Source: Deltaproteobacteria bacterium (lineage in GTDB: Bacteria; Myxococcota; B64-G9). From it: DNA of 57,967 nucleotides. The position numbers and the translations under genes are program-made. Each line of letters opens with the position of its first letter. Positions within the stretch are counted from its first letter, which is position 1. The stretch covers positions 1 to 57,967 of the forward strand of contig JAFDKH010000004.1 in assembly GCA_019307065.1 (NCBI GenBank). The letters run 5' to 3'. The notes under the pieces are model-generated. The model saw nothing but the letters and a program-made list of their open reading frames with translations. It was not told the DNA's origin and ran no database searches. Shown piece after piece: positions 26,953 through 35,726 of this stretch.

Positions 26953-27420
26953 CTAGGTTTCTAGAGATTCCGGGCCGAACTGATCTTCGACCGACCAAAC
27001 TCCGTCTTTATCGCGTTTGAGCACCAGTACACCTGCAGTAGTAAAGATTATCGAACCGGCCGATATTGCTCCGGCCAGCAACTGTGCGGCGAGCGAGGGC
27101 AGGAATGGCAGGTGACTGACGATCATTAGATCTTGGTCGCGCCCTTGAAGCTCGCTGGCCAGCTTCTCGACCGGATCAATTGGTGCCAGGCCCGAGATAC
27201 TGGTCGGGCTAGTCTTGCCACCTAGTTTTGTAGCAATGATCTTCGCAGTTTGCTGGGCCCGGGCCTTGGTGCTGCAATGGATGTCGAATAGTTGACAACC
27301 TTGGTCCTTAAGATGTTGGCCTACAAGTCTGGCCTCCACTTTACCGCGCTCGCTCAGCCCACAAGCCGGGTCAATCTCCGGGTTTTGAGCCTGGCCGTGT
27401 CTGACGAGAAATAACTTCAT
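26953..27420 (-). CDS. sixA: SixA-like phosphohistidine phosphatase (histidine phosphatase family)
   Basis: This 155-aa single-domain histidine phosphatase starts at 27420, where GTGGAGATGCC precedes the ATG. The catalytic RHG is in LFLVRHGQA at the N-terminus. The second histidine lies in IVSHLPFLPSLA, typical of SixA, which removes phosphate from phosphohistidine proteins such as phosphotransfer domains. The KARAQQTA motif is also family-typical. The actual target is not evident. It is convergent with the secreted-protein gene (11-base gap) and divergent from the glycosyltransferase gene. Confidence 0.85.
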   Translation of the reverse strand: MKLFLVRHGQAQNPEIDPACGLSERGKVEARLVGQHLKDQGCQLFDIHCSTKARAQQTAKIIATKLGGKTSPTSISGLAPIDPVEKLASELQGRDQDLMIVSHLPFLPSLAAQLLAGAISAGSIIFTTAGVLVLKRDKDGVWSVEDQFGPESLET

Positions 27421-27545
27421 GGCATCTCCACAAAATTTGTTCATAAACTGGTTGACGGCTAAAGTTCATCGCTGAAGAGTAGACTTGTCAAGAATAACCG
27501 GGCAGGAGCTGACATTCTTACATTGAGCCTGAGAGAGTAAACGGA

Positions 27546-27559
27546 GTAATCTAGATTAC
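27546..27559. promoter_or_regulatory. 14-bp perfect palindrome between SD and start codon
   Basis: GTAATCTAGATTAC lies between GGAG (27543-27546) and the ATG at 27563. That SD is 16 bases from the start, too far for normal use. A 5-bp RNA hairpin formed by the palindrome would bring them close together. As DNA it is equally a plausible operator. Confidence 0.4.
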
Positions 27560-27562
27560 GAA

Positions 27563-28861
27563 ATGAGTACTTCTGACAATATAGAACGTTACTTGCACAA
27601 ACACGCCGAGGACATCGAGGAAGAACGAAAGTTTCCTCAGCCGCGTAAAAACCTGAGATTGTGTATTGTTATTCCTGCCCTGGCGGAGAGAGAAAACATA
27701 GGTCTGGTGCTCGATTCACTCAAGCACGGCTCAAAGCGACTCGATTGCGCCGAAGTGATTGTAGTCGTGAATAATTCGACTGACGCATTCGACCAGATAG
27801 TCCAGAACAACCTTAAAACTATTGAAGAACTTGGCAATCGAGACGGGGACCGGTTGCCAATCCTGGTCCTCGATAGAGCTTCGGCCGCCAAGGCCTTGGG
27901 CATTTCTACTGCCGGAGTTGGCGCGGCTCGCAGGGCTGGAATGGATTTGGCGCTACGCCGTCTGGTAAAAGTCGGTCAGCTGAATCGAAGTGCGATTGCC
28001 TGTCTGGACGCGGATTCACCGGTAGCTTCAGGATATATCGATGCCCTGCTGTCCGTGTTTGATGCGCCCGATCGACCGATTGTAGCCCTGTGTTCCTATC
28101 GCCATCCGATTCCAGAGGATCAGGCTCAAGCACGGGCCATCGTGGCATATGAGCTTTGGTTGCGCTATATCGAGTTGGGCCTGCTTCTCAGCCGATCGCT
28201 GTGTGCATTCCAGACTGTCGGATCATGCATAGTTACATCACCTGAAGGATATGCCCTGGCTGATGGAATGCCACGAGCCAAGGCCGGGGAGGATTTTTAC
28301 TTTTTGCAGAAGGTAGCCAAGGTTGGCGGGCCTGAGAGTGTGTTCGAGATGAGGGATGCCATAGTTCACCCTTCTGCGCGAGTTTCTGATCGAGTGCCAT
28401 TTGGCACAGGCCGAGCTATGTTGAGATGTCGAGACGAGGGCGTTGGTATTTATTTATACGCCGAGCCGCTACAAGCATTTAGGGACATGCGCAAATTTTT
28501 TCAAGTTACTTCTGAGAGTTTTGAAAACTTTGACAGGTTGTCTAAGGATATCGAGCCCCGCCTGGCGCGCTTTATCGAGCGTAAAAACGGCTGGTCCGTT
28601 CTGGACGGCCTGCGTAAGAACTCTTGCGATGCCGAACATTTTACGCGGGCCGCAAATGAATGGTTCGATAGCCTCCAAGTCGTGCGCTATGCGCGCCAAT
28701 CCAAAGAAGAACAGGAAGCTGTTTGGATCTTCGAGTCGATTACCCAAGCCCTGACAGATCTCGGCCGTGAAGAATTGATAAGCGGCCTGAATGTTCCAGA
28801 TCAAGCGAATCCTGAGTTCAGTTTGCAGGTCGAATGGCTTGAGAGGTTGCGCAGTCGCTGA
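27563..28861 (+). CDS. GT-A fold glycosyltransferase-like protein
   Basis: This 432-aa soluble protein starts with a charged N-terminal tail, then a family 2-like glycosyltransferase fold. LCIVIPALAERENI is the first nucleotide-binding strand, ACLDADSPV contains the metal-binding Asp motif, and AGEDFYFLQKV is the catalytic ED segment. A helical C-terminal region (about 310-432) has no recognised domain and no membrane helix. Donor and acceptor are unknown. No transporter or polysaccharide genes flank it; instead a TetR gene follows after 45 bases. The start is taken at the ATG although its SD is distant (see the palindrome just upstream). Confidence 0.78.
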   Translation: MSTSDNIERYLHKHAEDIEEERKFPQPRKNLRLCIVIPALAERENIGLVLDSLKHGSKRLDCAEVIVVVNNSTDAFDQIVQNNLKTIEELGNRDGDRLPILVLDRASAAKALGISTAGVGAARRAGMDLALRRLVKVGQLNRSAIACLDADSPVASGYIDALLSVFDAPDRPIVALCSYRHPIPEDQAQARAIVAYELWLRYIELGLLLSRSLCAFQTVGSCIVTSPEGYALADGMPRAKAGEDFYFLQKVAKVGGPESVFEMRDAIVHPSARVSDRVPFGTGRAMLRCRDEGVGIYLYAEPLQAFRDMRKFFQVTSESFENFDRLSKDIEPRLARFIERKNGWSVLDGLRKNSCDAEHFTRAANEWFDSLQVVRYARQSKEEQEAVWIFESITQALTDLGREELISGLNVPDQANPEFSLQVEWLERLRSR

Positions 28862-28906
28862 AAAAATGTCTTGCACTCGGATAGGTGTGGAATGTAAGGG
28901 AAACAG

Positions 28907-29500
28907 ATGACCAAGCACTTACCAGAGGAAGTACGCCGCAACCAGATTTTAGACGCAGCTCGAAAATGCTTTATTGAAAAAGGCTATTTCCCAACCAGGA
29001 TGGAAGATGTCGCCAAAGTGTCGGGGTTGAGCAAGGGAGGAATTTATTTCCACTTCGAAGGAAAACGGCAGATTTTTGAGGCGCTCGTTCGTCAGGAGTA
29101 CGAAGAATCTGCCAAGTTTCTCAGGGAAATGTCGGTACAGCCGGTTTCTTACCGGGAGATGTTTGGGAACCTGGCGCGCCACTATCTGGATTTCTTTTCC
29201 AGTCGGCCGGATTACCCGCGGTTTTTCATGGTCATGGGAGAAATGGCTGGGCGCGATGAATCGGTCAGGGAGATGTTGGCTGCCTTACAGGAAGAATATA
29301 CCCAGGTAGTTTCCCGGATTATCCAACAGGGCATCGACGCTGGTGCGATAAAACCGGTTGATCCTGAAGCTGCGGCTACTTTGCTTAAAGGCATCATTGA
29401 TGCCATGGAAGGATATTTTGCGATCGGTGTGGATATGGAAATCGAGCGAATAATGGCAACCGGGATGGAAATGATTATGAATGGGCTTTTACAGCACTGA
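28907..29500 (+). CDS. TetR/AcrR-family transcriptional regulator
   Basis: This 197-aa regulator has a helix-turn-helix at about 33-54 (MEDVAKVSGLSKGGIYFHF), typical of TetR proteins. The N-terminal RRNQILDAARKCFIEKGY also fits. The C-terminal ligand-binding domain is helical and ends in a Met-rich helix (IMATGMEMIMNGLL). AAGGGA lies ahead of the ATG. It lies between the glycosyltransferase gene and nadE, on the same strand. The targets are unknown; the palindrome before the glycosyltransferase start is one candidate operator. Confidence 0.9.
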   Translation: MTKHLPEEVRRNQILDAARKCFIEKGYFPTRMEDVAKVSGLSKGGIYFHFEGKRQIFEALVRQEYEESAKFLREMSVQPVSYREMFGNLARHYLDFFSSRPDYPRFFMVMGEMAGRDESVREMLAALQEEYTQVVSRIIQQGIDAGAIKPVDPEAAATLLKGIIDAMEGYFAIGVDMEIERIMATGMEMIMNGLLQH

Positions 29501-29524
29501 TCCTTTTCCGACTAGAAACATTCT

Positions 29525-31165
29525 ATGAAGATTGCACTTGCACAGATTGATCCGACCGTTGGAGATATTCCCGGCAATTGTGAGAAGATAATAGGATTCC
29601 ATTCGAGAGCGGCTAAGTTGGGCGCCGATCTGGTGGTGTTTCCTGAACTGGCTGTCAGCGGCTATCCTCCTTTAGATCTGATTAATCGCCAAGGGTTTGT
29701 TGAGACCTGTCTTTCGGCCCTGAATGACCTGGCCCGGAAACTGACGGCTACCCCGGCTCTGGTGGGTTGTGTTGTTCCGAATCCTTCCGGGCAAGGGCGT
29801 TTGGCATTCAATGCGGCCGCCCTCTTGAAGGATGGCCGAGTCAAATCAACTCACTTCAAATCGAGGCTGCCTAGCTACGATGTTTTTGACGAGGACCGCT
29901 ATTTCGAACCGGCAAAAAAATGGGAACCGATCGACATTTGCGGGCGCAGAGTCGGAGTTACTATTTGCGAGGACATTTGGCAGGGGCCCGATCAGGATCG
30001 GCAGCGCTACAGCGTCGATCCGTCTGAGCAGCTTAAAAAACAAGGCATCGACCTGCTGATTAATTTATCCGCGTCTCCTTTCTGTGCCGGCAAGGGAAAA
30101 GTGCGTGAGGAATTAATCCGCACACTGGCGGGCCGCTTGGGTGTCCCGGTGGTTCTGGTCAACCAGGTTGGAGGCAATGATAGTCTGCTTTTTGATGGAC
30201 GCAGCCTGGCGATGAAGGCTGACGGTCGTTTGTTGGCCAGGGCCGAAGCATTTGCCGAAGATCTGGTCATGTTTGATCTCGATCAGGGCCAGGGAGATAT
30301 GCGTCCGGCTCCTCCGGAAGGCAGTGCCGAGCTTTTCCGGGCCATAGTCATGGGTATTCGTGACTATTTGGATAAGTGCGGTTTTAGTAAAGTTGTCCTG
30401 GGGTTGAGTGGCGGGATTGACTCGGCCGTGACGGCCGTGCTGGCTGCTGAGGCGGCCGGATCTGATCGAGTTCAGGTTCTAGCAATGCCCTCAGAGTACT
30501 CTTCTTTGCATAGTCGAACAGACGCCGAAATTTTGGCAAAAAATCTGGGGTTGGGATTCACGACCAAGCCGATCGACAAGGTCCTGAATTCTTACAGGGA
30601 TTTGCTTAGGCTCGAATTTGGCGATATTGCGGCGACACTGACCGAAGAGAACCTGCAGGCCCGTATTAGAGGCGCATTGATTATGGCATTTGCCAATCAC
30701 ACCGGTGCCCTGGCGCTGGCAACCGGGAATAAGAGTGAATTGGCCACCGGTTACTGCACTTTATATGGGGACATGGTGGGTGGACTCGCTCCAATCGGTG
30801 ACCTGCTAAAAGGCCAGGTCTATGAGCTGGCTAGTTTTATAAATCGCGAAGAAGAGATCATCCCGCGCCGGACTATCGAGCGCCCTGCGAGTGCCGAGTT
30901 GCGTCCGGACCAGACAGACCAGGATAGTCTGCCGCCTTATGAGCAACTCGATCCAATCCTCGAATTGCTAATCAGCGAAGGACTGGGTATGGATTCAATT
31001 GTCAAACGGGGCTACCCGGCCGAGGTTGTCCAAGAGGTGTTCCGCATGGTGGAAATGTCCGAGTTCAAGCGTCGCCAGTCGGCCTTGGTGCTTCGGGTAA
31101 CCCACAAAGCTTTCGGAGAAGGCCGCCGAATTCCAATCGCCCGAGGCATCAGACGAGGACGCTAG
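29525..31165 (+). CDS. nadE: Glutamine-dependent NAD(+) synthetase
   Basis: This two-domain enzyme (546 aa) amidates nicotinic acid adenine dinucleotide to NAD with ATP and glutamine. The N-terminal nitrilase-type glutaminase has the triad E41 (FPELAVSGYPP), K112 (FKSRLPSYDVF) and C148 (TICEDIW). The C-terminal synthetase has the PP-loop SGGIDS (295-300) and ATGNKSELATGYCTLYGD. All catalytic residues are present, so it should use glutamine directly. An RluA-type gene follows after three bases, so the two are probably co-translated from one transcript. Confidence 0.96.
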   Translation: MKIALAQIDPTVGDIPGNCEKIIGFHSRAAKLGADLVVFPELAVSGYPPLDLINRQGFVETCLSALNDLARKLTATPALVGCVVPNPSGQGRLAFNAAALLKDGRVKSTHFKSRLPSYDVFDEDRYFEPAKKWEPIDICGRRVGVTICEDIWQGPDQDRQRYSVDPSEQLKKQGIDLLINLSASPFCAGKGKVREELIRTLAGRLGVPVVLVNQVGGNDSLLFDGRSLAMKADGRLLARAEAFAEDLVMFDLDQGQGDMRPAPPEGSAELFRAIVMGIRDYLDKCGFSKVVLGLSGGIDSAVTAVLAAEAAGSDRVQVLAMPSEYSSLHSRTDAEILAKNLGLGFTTKPIDKVLNSYRDLLRLEFGDIAATLTEENLQARIRGALIMAFANHTGALALATGNKSELATGYCTLYGDMVGGLAPIGDLLKGQVYELASFINREEEIIPRRTIERPASAELRPDQTDQDSLPPYEQLDPILELLISEGLGMDSIVKRGYPAEVVQEVFRMVEMSEFKRRQSALVLRVTHKAFGEGRRIPIARGIRRGR

Positions 31166-31168
31166 CAA

Positions 31169-32110
31169 GTGAAACGTCAGCCCGGTCAGCAGGGAATAAC
31201 ACAACTTCGAGTCGGGCCGAACGATGATGGAATACGGTTGGATGTATTCCTGGCCGGAAAATTCGGGCGGAGCCGGACACAGATTCGAAATAGATTGACC
31301 GGCAAGGTTCAAAACGCAAACCAAGTTCCCATAAAATGGTCACACCGCCTTCAAATCGGCGAAGTTATCCGGGTTCAGACAATTATCCGACCGGAACCAG
31401 AAGTGGCAGTCATATATCGCCTGCTCTACGAGGACGAATGGCTGGTCGCCGTTGATAAGGGGCCTGGCGCCCCGGTCCATCCGACAAAAAGTTTCAGGAC
31501 ACGCACAATTGTTACTCGCCTGAGAGAAGAGCTCGACCAGCCGACTTTGAATCCGGTCCATCGCCTGGATCGGGAGACCAGCGGAGTGCTGGTGTTTGGG
31601 CGTACACCGCAGACCGTCAGCAGACTAATGAAGCAGTTCAAAGAAAGGCTGGTAAGAAAAGAATACCTGGCAATCGTTCGAGGAAGTCCCGACTTCGAAA
31701 AAATATGTATAAACGAACCACTCGGACCGGATTCTGACTTTCCGATTTCTTGTCGGGTCAAGGTCGATCTGGAACATGGTCGACCGGCAATGACTGATTT
31801 TGAGGTCTTAAGCCGCCATCCGGGCTGCTCCTTAGTGGCCGCCCGTCCCGGAACCGGTCGACAGCACCAAATTCGCGTTCACCTCGAGCATCTCGGACAT
31901 CCGATTCTGGGCGATAAGCTATATCAAGAGCAGGGCCAGCCATACCTGGCAATGATTCACGACAACCTGGATGACGAGACCCTTGCGCGACTGGGTCATA
32001 CTCGTCAGGCCCTGCATGCGGAGTCTTTGATCTTCAGGCATCCACATACGAAACAAGAGATGTGTATTCGAGCGCCTTTACCGGAAGAACTAAAGGCGCT
32101 ATTGATTTGA
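31169..32110 (+). CDS. RluA-family RNA pseudouridine synthase with S4 domain
   Basis: This 313-aa enzyme converts specific uridines to pseudouridine in RNA. An N-terminal S4 RNA-binding domain (about 14-75, DGIRLDVFLAGKFGRSRTQI) precedes the catalytic domain, where the aspartate lies in HRLDRETSGVLVF. ARPGTGRQHQIRVH and GHPILGD are conserved in RluA, RluC and RluD. Which rRNA site is modified cannot be told. The start is GTG, three bases after the nadE stop. Confidence 0.92.
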   Translation: MKRQPGQQGITQLRVGPNDDGIRLDVFLAGKFGRSRTQIRNRLTGKVQNANQVPIKWSHRLQIGEVIRVQTIIRPEPEVAVIYRLLYEDEWLVAVDKGPGAPVHPTKSFRTRTIVTRLREELDQPTLNPVHRLDRETSGVLVFGRTPQTVSRLMKQFKERLVRKEYLAIVRGSPDFEKICINEPLGPDSDFPISCRVKVDLEHGRPAMTDFEVLSRHPGCSLVAARPGTGRQHQIRVHLEHLGHPILGDKLYQEQGQPYLAMIHDNLDDETLARLGHTRQALHAESLIFRHPHTKQEMCIRAPLPEELKALLI

Positions 32111-32145
32111 CTCCATCTGTATAGAAACGTAACATCGGTTCGGCA

Positions 32146-32643
32146 ATGAAGATCATAATTTCTATTTCAATCGTTACGGTCACTTGTCTGCTGGGATCAT
32201 GCAGTCAGCCGTCGACACCAGTGCCCTCGGGAATGATTGCCATGTTCGACAAGGAGTGTCCCGAGAGCTGGACCCGCTACCAACAGATGGATGGCCGCTT
32301 TGCACGCGGATCTGTCATGGCTGGTGAGACCGGCGGTGATGAGGGACATGCCCATACCTTTGATATTACGGCTCGGACATCCAAAGACGGTTCCCATCTT
32401 CACATGCTGGCTACCGGAGATCCGATCGAAGTCGATTCGGGCTTCTTCGGGCATGTTGGAATCCTGAAAGGCGAACTCCAGTCCTTTGAAGAAGGCGGGC
32501 GCGACCGTACCAAGGCAAGCCGGGCAAAAGCAGTTACCGATCAAGATGGTGCGCATGATCATCTAATCAGTGTTCAGGGTGACTCTGAAGTTTCACCGGC
32601 AATACCACCCTATCTGGATTTAGTTTTCTGCCGCAAAGACTAA
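32146..32643 (+). CDS. Lipoprotein with phage-tail-collar-like domain
   Basis: This 165-aa protein has a lipoprotein signal peptide (lipobox LGSC at about residue 20). The mature part opens GMIAMFDKECPESWTRY and continues DGRFARGS...GGDEGHAH, a pattern seen in tail-collar and collagen-tail modules of phages and bacterial surface proteins. Several His-containing turns (EGHAHTF, GSHLHM, GAHDHLI) resemble the metal-coordinating ends of such fibres. No other phage gene is near, so it is more likely a domesticated surface lipoprotein. It converges on the DUF2058-like gene with one base between them. Confidence 0.78.
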   Translation: MKIIISISIVTVTCLLGSCSQPSTPVPSGMIAMFDKECPESWTRYQQMDGRFARGSVMAGETGGDEGHAHTFDITARTSKDGSHLHMLATGDPIEVDSGFFGHVGILKGELQSFEEGGRDRTKASRAKAVTDQDGAHDHLISVQGDSEVSPAIPPYLDLVFCRKD

Positions 32644-32644
32644 G

Positions 32645-33316
32645 TCATCTGTCGCGCTGGTCTGAACGGCCGGCAAAAACCTGGGGCCCATAATGGCGGG
32701 ATGAAGACGGCCCCTTTTTTGGGGACTGTTGATCCTGAGCTTCGGCCGGCAAGGGAACCAGTTCGCTGCCTGAGTCATTGATGAAAAATCGAATCAAAGT
32801 TTTGTCTGCCTGGAGTATTATTTGGGCGATGTCTTTGCGCACAAGCCCGAATCGCCCAGAGCCCTGACCCGGCAGTTGGGCAATTGCCAAAATACCACTA
32901 GACAGGTCTTGGGCGATTGAACTCGAAACTTGCAGGCAATGGATAGCTCCCGAGCGGGATACGAAATGAAAGGCCAGCCGACTGGCCCGCTCGGGAAAAA
33001 ACATGTTTTTTTTCAGCAAATCAACGGTCAGGGCTTGCTCGCGCAAGAGACGAGCTTCTTCTTCTTGCTGGGCGGCATTTTTCTTTTTCTGTTCGGATTG
33101 TTCAAGGTTTGCGGTCAGACTCCGTTGCTGGTCTTGATGTTTCTTGGCCTCGATTTTTTGATCGTATTCACGATCCTTTTGCTCGCGGACTTTATCGGCC
33201 TTGACGCCCTTTTGCCGGTCTGCAGTTCTTTTTTCGCGGGCCTTATGGTCAGCTTTTTTTCGTGACTTTTTGTCGACCAGGCCTGCTTTGAGTAGCTTGT
33301 CTCTCAGGTTTTGCAT
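32645..33316 (-). CDS. DUF2058-like basic protein (YaiL type)
   Basis: This 223-aa cytoplasmic protein has an N-terminus, LRDKLLKAGLVDKKSRKKA, matching the DUF2058 family of E. coli YaiL. A highly charged region (about 20-100), almost all Lys, Arg, Glu and Gln, is probably a long helix or coiled coil and may bind nucleic acid. The C-terminal part (about 110-180) is a compact beta-rich domain. The last 25 residues look disordered. The function of the family is poorly defined. It follows add on the same strand after 18 bases. Confidence 0.75.
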   Translation of the reverse strand: MQNLRDKLLKAGLVDKKSRKKADHKAREKRTADRQKGVKADKVREQKDREYDQKIEAKKHQDQQRSLTANLEQSEQKKKNAAQQEEEARLLREQALTVDLLKKNMFFPERASRLAFHFVSRSGAIHCLQVSSSIAQDLSSGILAIAQLPGQGSGRFGLVRKDIAQIILQADKTLIRFFINDSGSELVPLPAEAQDQQSPKKGPSSSRHYGPQVFAGRSDQRDR

Positions 33317-33334
33317 GTGCTTGCCTAAGCCAAT

Positions 33335-34432
33335 CTACAAGCCCTGGCCTTGCGATATTGCATAGCCCTGGTTTACTCGTTCAGACAGAGTGGCGCGTTG
33401 CTCGTCAGAAATAAAGGCTGCGCTAATTGAGTTGCGTTCGAGACGCAGTAGATCTTCCAAATTGTAGCCCCACCTTGTAACGGCCACATCATAGTCATCG
33501 TTGATGGTTGTGCGATGGATAGCCGGATCGTCGGCGTTCAAAGTGACGGCAATTCCGGCCAGGTCGAGTTGGGGCAGGGGATGTTCGGGTAATTTATCGA
33601 TACAGCCGGTCTGAAAGTTACTGATTGGGCACATCTCCAAAGCCACCCCGGATTCGACCAGCCTGCCGATAACTTCAGGATCATCGACTGCTTTCAGGCC
33701 GTGGCCTATTCGATCGGCGCCAAGTAAGTCGACAGCGGTCGCAACTTGTTCGGCAGACGTTCCTTCTCCGGAGTGAATGCTAATGCCAAGTACGCCGGTA
33801 TCTCGTGCGCGTAGGAAGATCTTTTGGTAGTCGCGATTCGGGAAATTAAACTCGTCTCCGGCCAGGTCTACTCCGGCGATACCCAACTCTTCCAACTCGA
33901 CCCCGACATCAATCAGCTCTTTCCAGAAAGAATATTCATATCGTTCTCGAGCGAATGTAATCAGAAACTTGATCGAGATAGATCTCTCGGCCGCGGTTGC
34001 TTGTCCCGATTCACAGACTGCCTGCATGACTCCGCGGGGCTGTAATTTGTTCGAGCGAGTGAGATGTTCCGGGCTGAAACGCAATTCAAGATGAACAATG
34101 CCCTCATCGGCGGCATCATTGACTGCTTCGCGGGTTACCCTCTCGATGTCTGCATAGCTACGATACCAACCAGAATAGAATTTTGTGAGGAAATTTGCCA
34201 GAGTTCTCGGTTCACTCTTGCTGAAGGTAACTACTTTTGCCAGAGCCGCCGGGCTGTCAAGCGGCAGATCCAGGTCGTATTTACGACCCAATTCAAGCAT
34301 AGTTGATAGTCGTAGCGAACCCTCCAGATGTCGGTGGAGCTCGATCTTGGGCAACCCCTTCAGTATGGCCTGTCGCTCATCTCTCTTCACAACCGGGGAG
34401 TCTACCCGAAAACACGGTGACGGAGATAGCAT
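33335..34432 (-). CDS. add: Adenosine deaminase
   Basis: This metal-dependent hydrolase (365 aa) deaminates adenosine or deoxyadenosine to inosine forms in purine salvage. Zinc ligands and catalytic residues are in place: HRH at 33-35 (ELHRHLEGSL), SIHSGEGT, RIGHGL and LNADDPAIH. GIAGVDLAGDEFNFP is also diagnostic. The N-terminus is uncertain: the ATG at 34432 has no clear SD, and a GTG 14 codons later would remove a tail of no recognised function. A related activity such as adenine deaminase is less likely given these motifs. Confidence 0.92.
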   Translation of the reverse strand: MLSPSPCFRVDSPVVKRDERQAILKGLPKIELHRHLEGSLRLSTMLELGRKYDLDLPLDSPAALAKVVTFSKSEPRTLANFLTKFYSGWYRSYADIERVTREAVNDAADEGIVHLELRFSPEHLTRSNKLQPRGVMQAVCESGQATAAERSISIKFLITFARERYEYSFWKELIDVGVELEELGIAGVDLAGDEFNFPNRDYQKIFLRARDTGVLGISIHSGEGTSAEQVATAVDLLGADRIGHGLKAVDDPEVIGRLVESGVALEMCPISNFQTGCIDKLPEHPLPQLDLAGIAVTLNADDPAIHRTTINDDYDVAVTRWGYNLEDLLRLERNSISAAFISDEQRATLSERVNQGYAISQGQGL

Positions 34433-34592
34433 TTTCGGGCAGCTAAACCCGAGATTTGCCGTAATTCTCAGGGCTGGTCCGGGCTTGCGGTCAAGTCGGG
34501 GCTATGGTAAAAGAATTGTTCTTTAAACCAAGGGAAGAATCCATCTTATTCAGCTGTTGTAGGATCGGCCAAATACTAAGAAGGAGAATAAA

Positions 34593-35711
34593 ATGAAGAG
34601 AAAAAAATGGTTGAATCTCTTTGTTCTTGCTGGACTATTTGCTTTATTGGCGGGCTGCCCGGGAGGGAAATCCAAAGACTCGAAGAAAACCAAAGTCAGT
34701 AAAGGCGGATCCGAGATAGTCGCCAAGGTGGGTGAGATCGAGATCAGTCTCGAAGAATTCGAAAAACACATAAATCAGCAGAACCGGCTGGTGCGCACCA
34801 GGTACAAGTCTTTAGAACAAAAGAAAAAACTACTTGAGAGTATGGTCGAACGAGAGGCAATGGTTCTCGAGGCCAAAAGGCTCAAGCTTGACCAGGATCC
34901 CGAGGTTGTTCGTGGCCTGAAGAAAATCCTGGCGCGGCACCTGGTAAACCAGGAGTTCAATCAGAAGCGCGCCAAGCAGATCAATATCTCGGACGATGAG
35001 ATCAAGAAATATTACGAGGAAAACAGCGATCGTTACCACTCGCCCGCAAAAGTCAGGGTGCATAAGATTGTTTTTTTGGCTCCCAAGACTGATTCAAAAC
35101 TTCGCGAAGAAGCCAAGAAAAAGGCTCGAGATGTTTTGGCCAAGCTCAAGGCTAACCCGCAGGATCGACGCTTATTCATCCAGTTGGCGCGTGAAAAATC
35201 AGAGGACCTGGCCGCCAAGCGTATCGGGGGAGACACCAACTTCAAAACCAAAACCCAAATGGAAGCTGAATACGGAAAAGTATTTGCCGAGGCCGCTTTT
35301 GCCCTCAAGCAGACAAATGAAATAAGTGAGATCATCGATGACGATAAGGGATTTTACATCATCCGGCAATCTGGAAAACAGCCGCCAATCGATCTGGCTC
35401 TTGAGAAAGTCAAAGAACAGATTCGGACTACCCTTTTCGCGCGTGCACGAGGTGAAACCTACAAGGCTTTTGTCGAAGACATGAAGAAAAAAGCCGGCGT
35501 GTCGATTTATGCCGATGTCGTTGAAAAAGCCAAGGTTGACCTGAGCGACATGCCAAAGTTTCCTCGACGCGATAAACCCGGACACATGGTCAAGGGCAAG
35601 AACCCCGGTCCGCTGAAGGGCCCAATTAAAAGGCCCGGGGTCAAGACTGGCATAGTTCCACCCAAAGCAAAAATCAAGATCCAGCCGCCAGCACCCAAGC
35701 CCTCTAAATAG
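34593..35711 (+). CDS. Parvulin-type (PpiC) peptidyl-prolyl isomerase lipoprotein
   Basis: This 372-aa lipoprotein has the lipobox LAGC and a Lys-rich tether. A SurA/PrsA-like N-terminal chaperone segment (about 45-145, VAKVGEIEISLEEFEKHI) follows, then one parvulin domain (about 150-265, GGDTNF and GFYIIRQSG). The C-terminal 50 residues are a Pro/Lys-rich basic tail of the PPKAKIKIQPP kind, unusual in the family. Such proteins fold exported proteins in the periplasm or at the outer membrane. AAGGAG lies eight bases before the ATG. It is the first of three consecutive parvulin genes. Confidence 0.88.
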   Translation: MKRKKWLNLFVLAGLFALLAGCPGGKSKDSKKTKVSKGGSEIVAKVGEIEISLEEFEKHINQQNRLVRTRYKSLEQKKKLLESMVEREAMVLEAKRLKLDQDPEVVRGLKKILARHLVNQEFNQKRAKQINISDDEIKKYYEENSDRYHSPAKVRVHKIVFLAPKTDSKLREEAKKKARDVLAKLKANPQDRRLFIQLAREKSEDLAAKRIGGDTNFKTKTQMEAEYGKVFAEAAFALKQTNEISEIIDDDKGFYIIRQSGKQPPIDLALEKVKEQIRTTLFARARGETYKAFVEDMKKKAGVSIYADVVEKAKVDLSDMPKFPRRDKPGHMVKGKNPGPLKGPIKRPGVKTGIVPPKAKIKIQPPAPKPSK

Positions 35712-35726
35712 TTCTCAAGGCCAAAG

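Noticed and set aside
32146-32643. Prophage remnant suggested by the tail-collar-like domain
   Set aside because: The gene has a lipoprotein leader and is flanked by housekeeping genes. No integrase, capsid or other tail genes are present.
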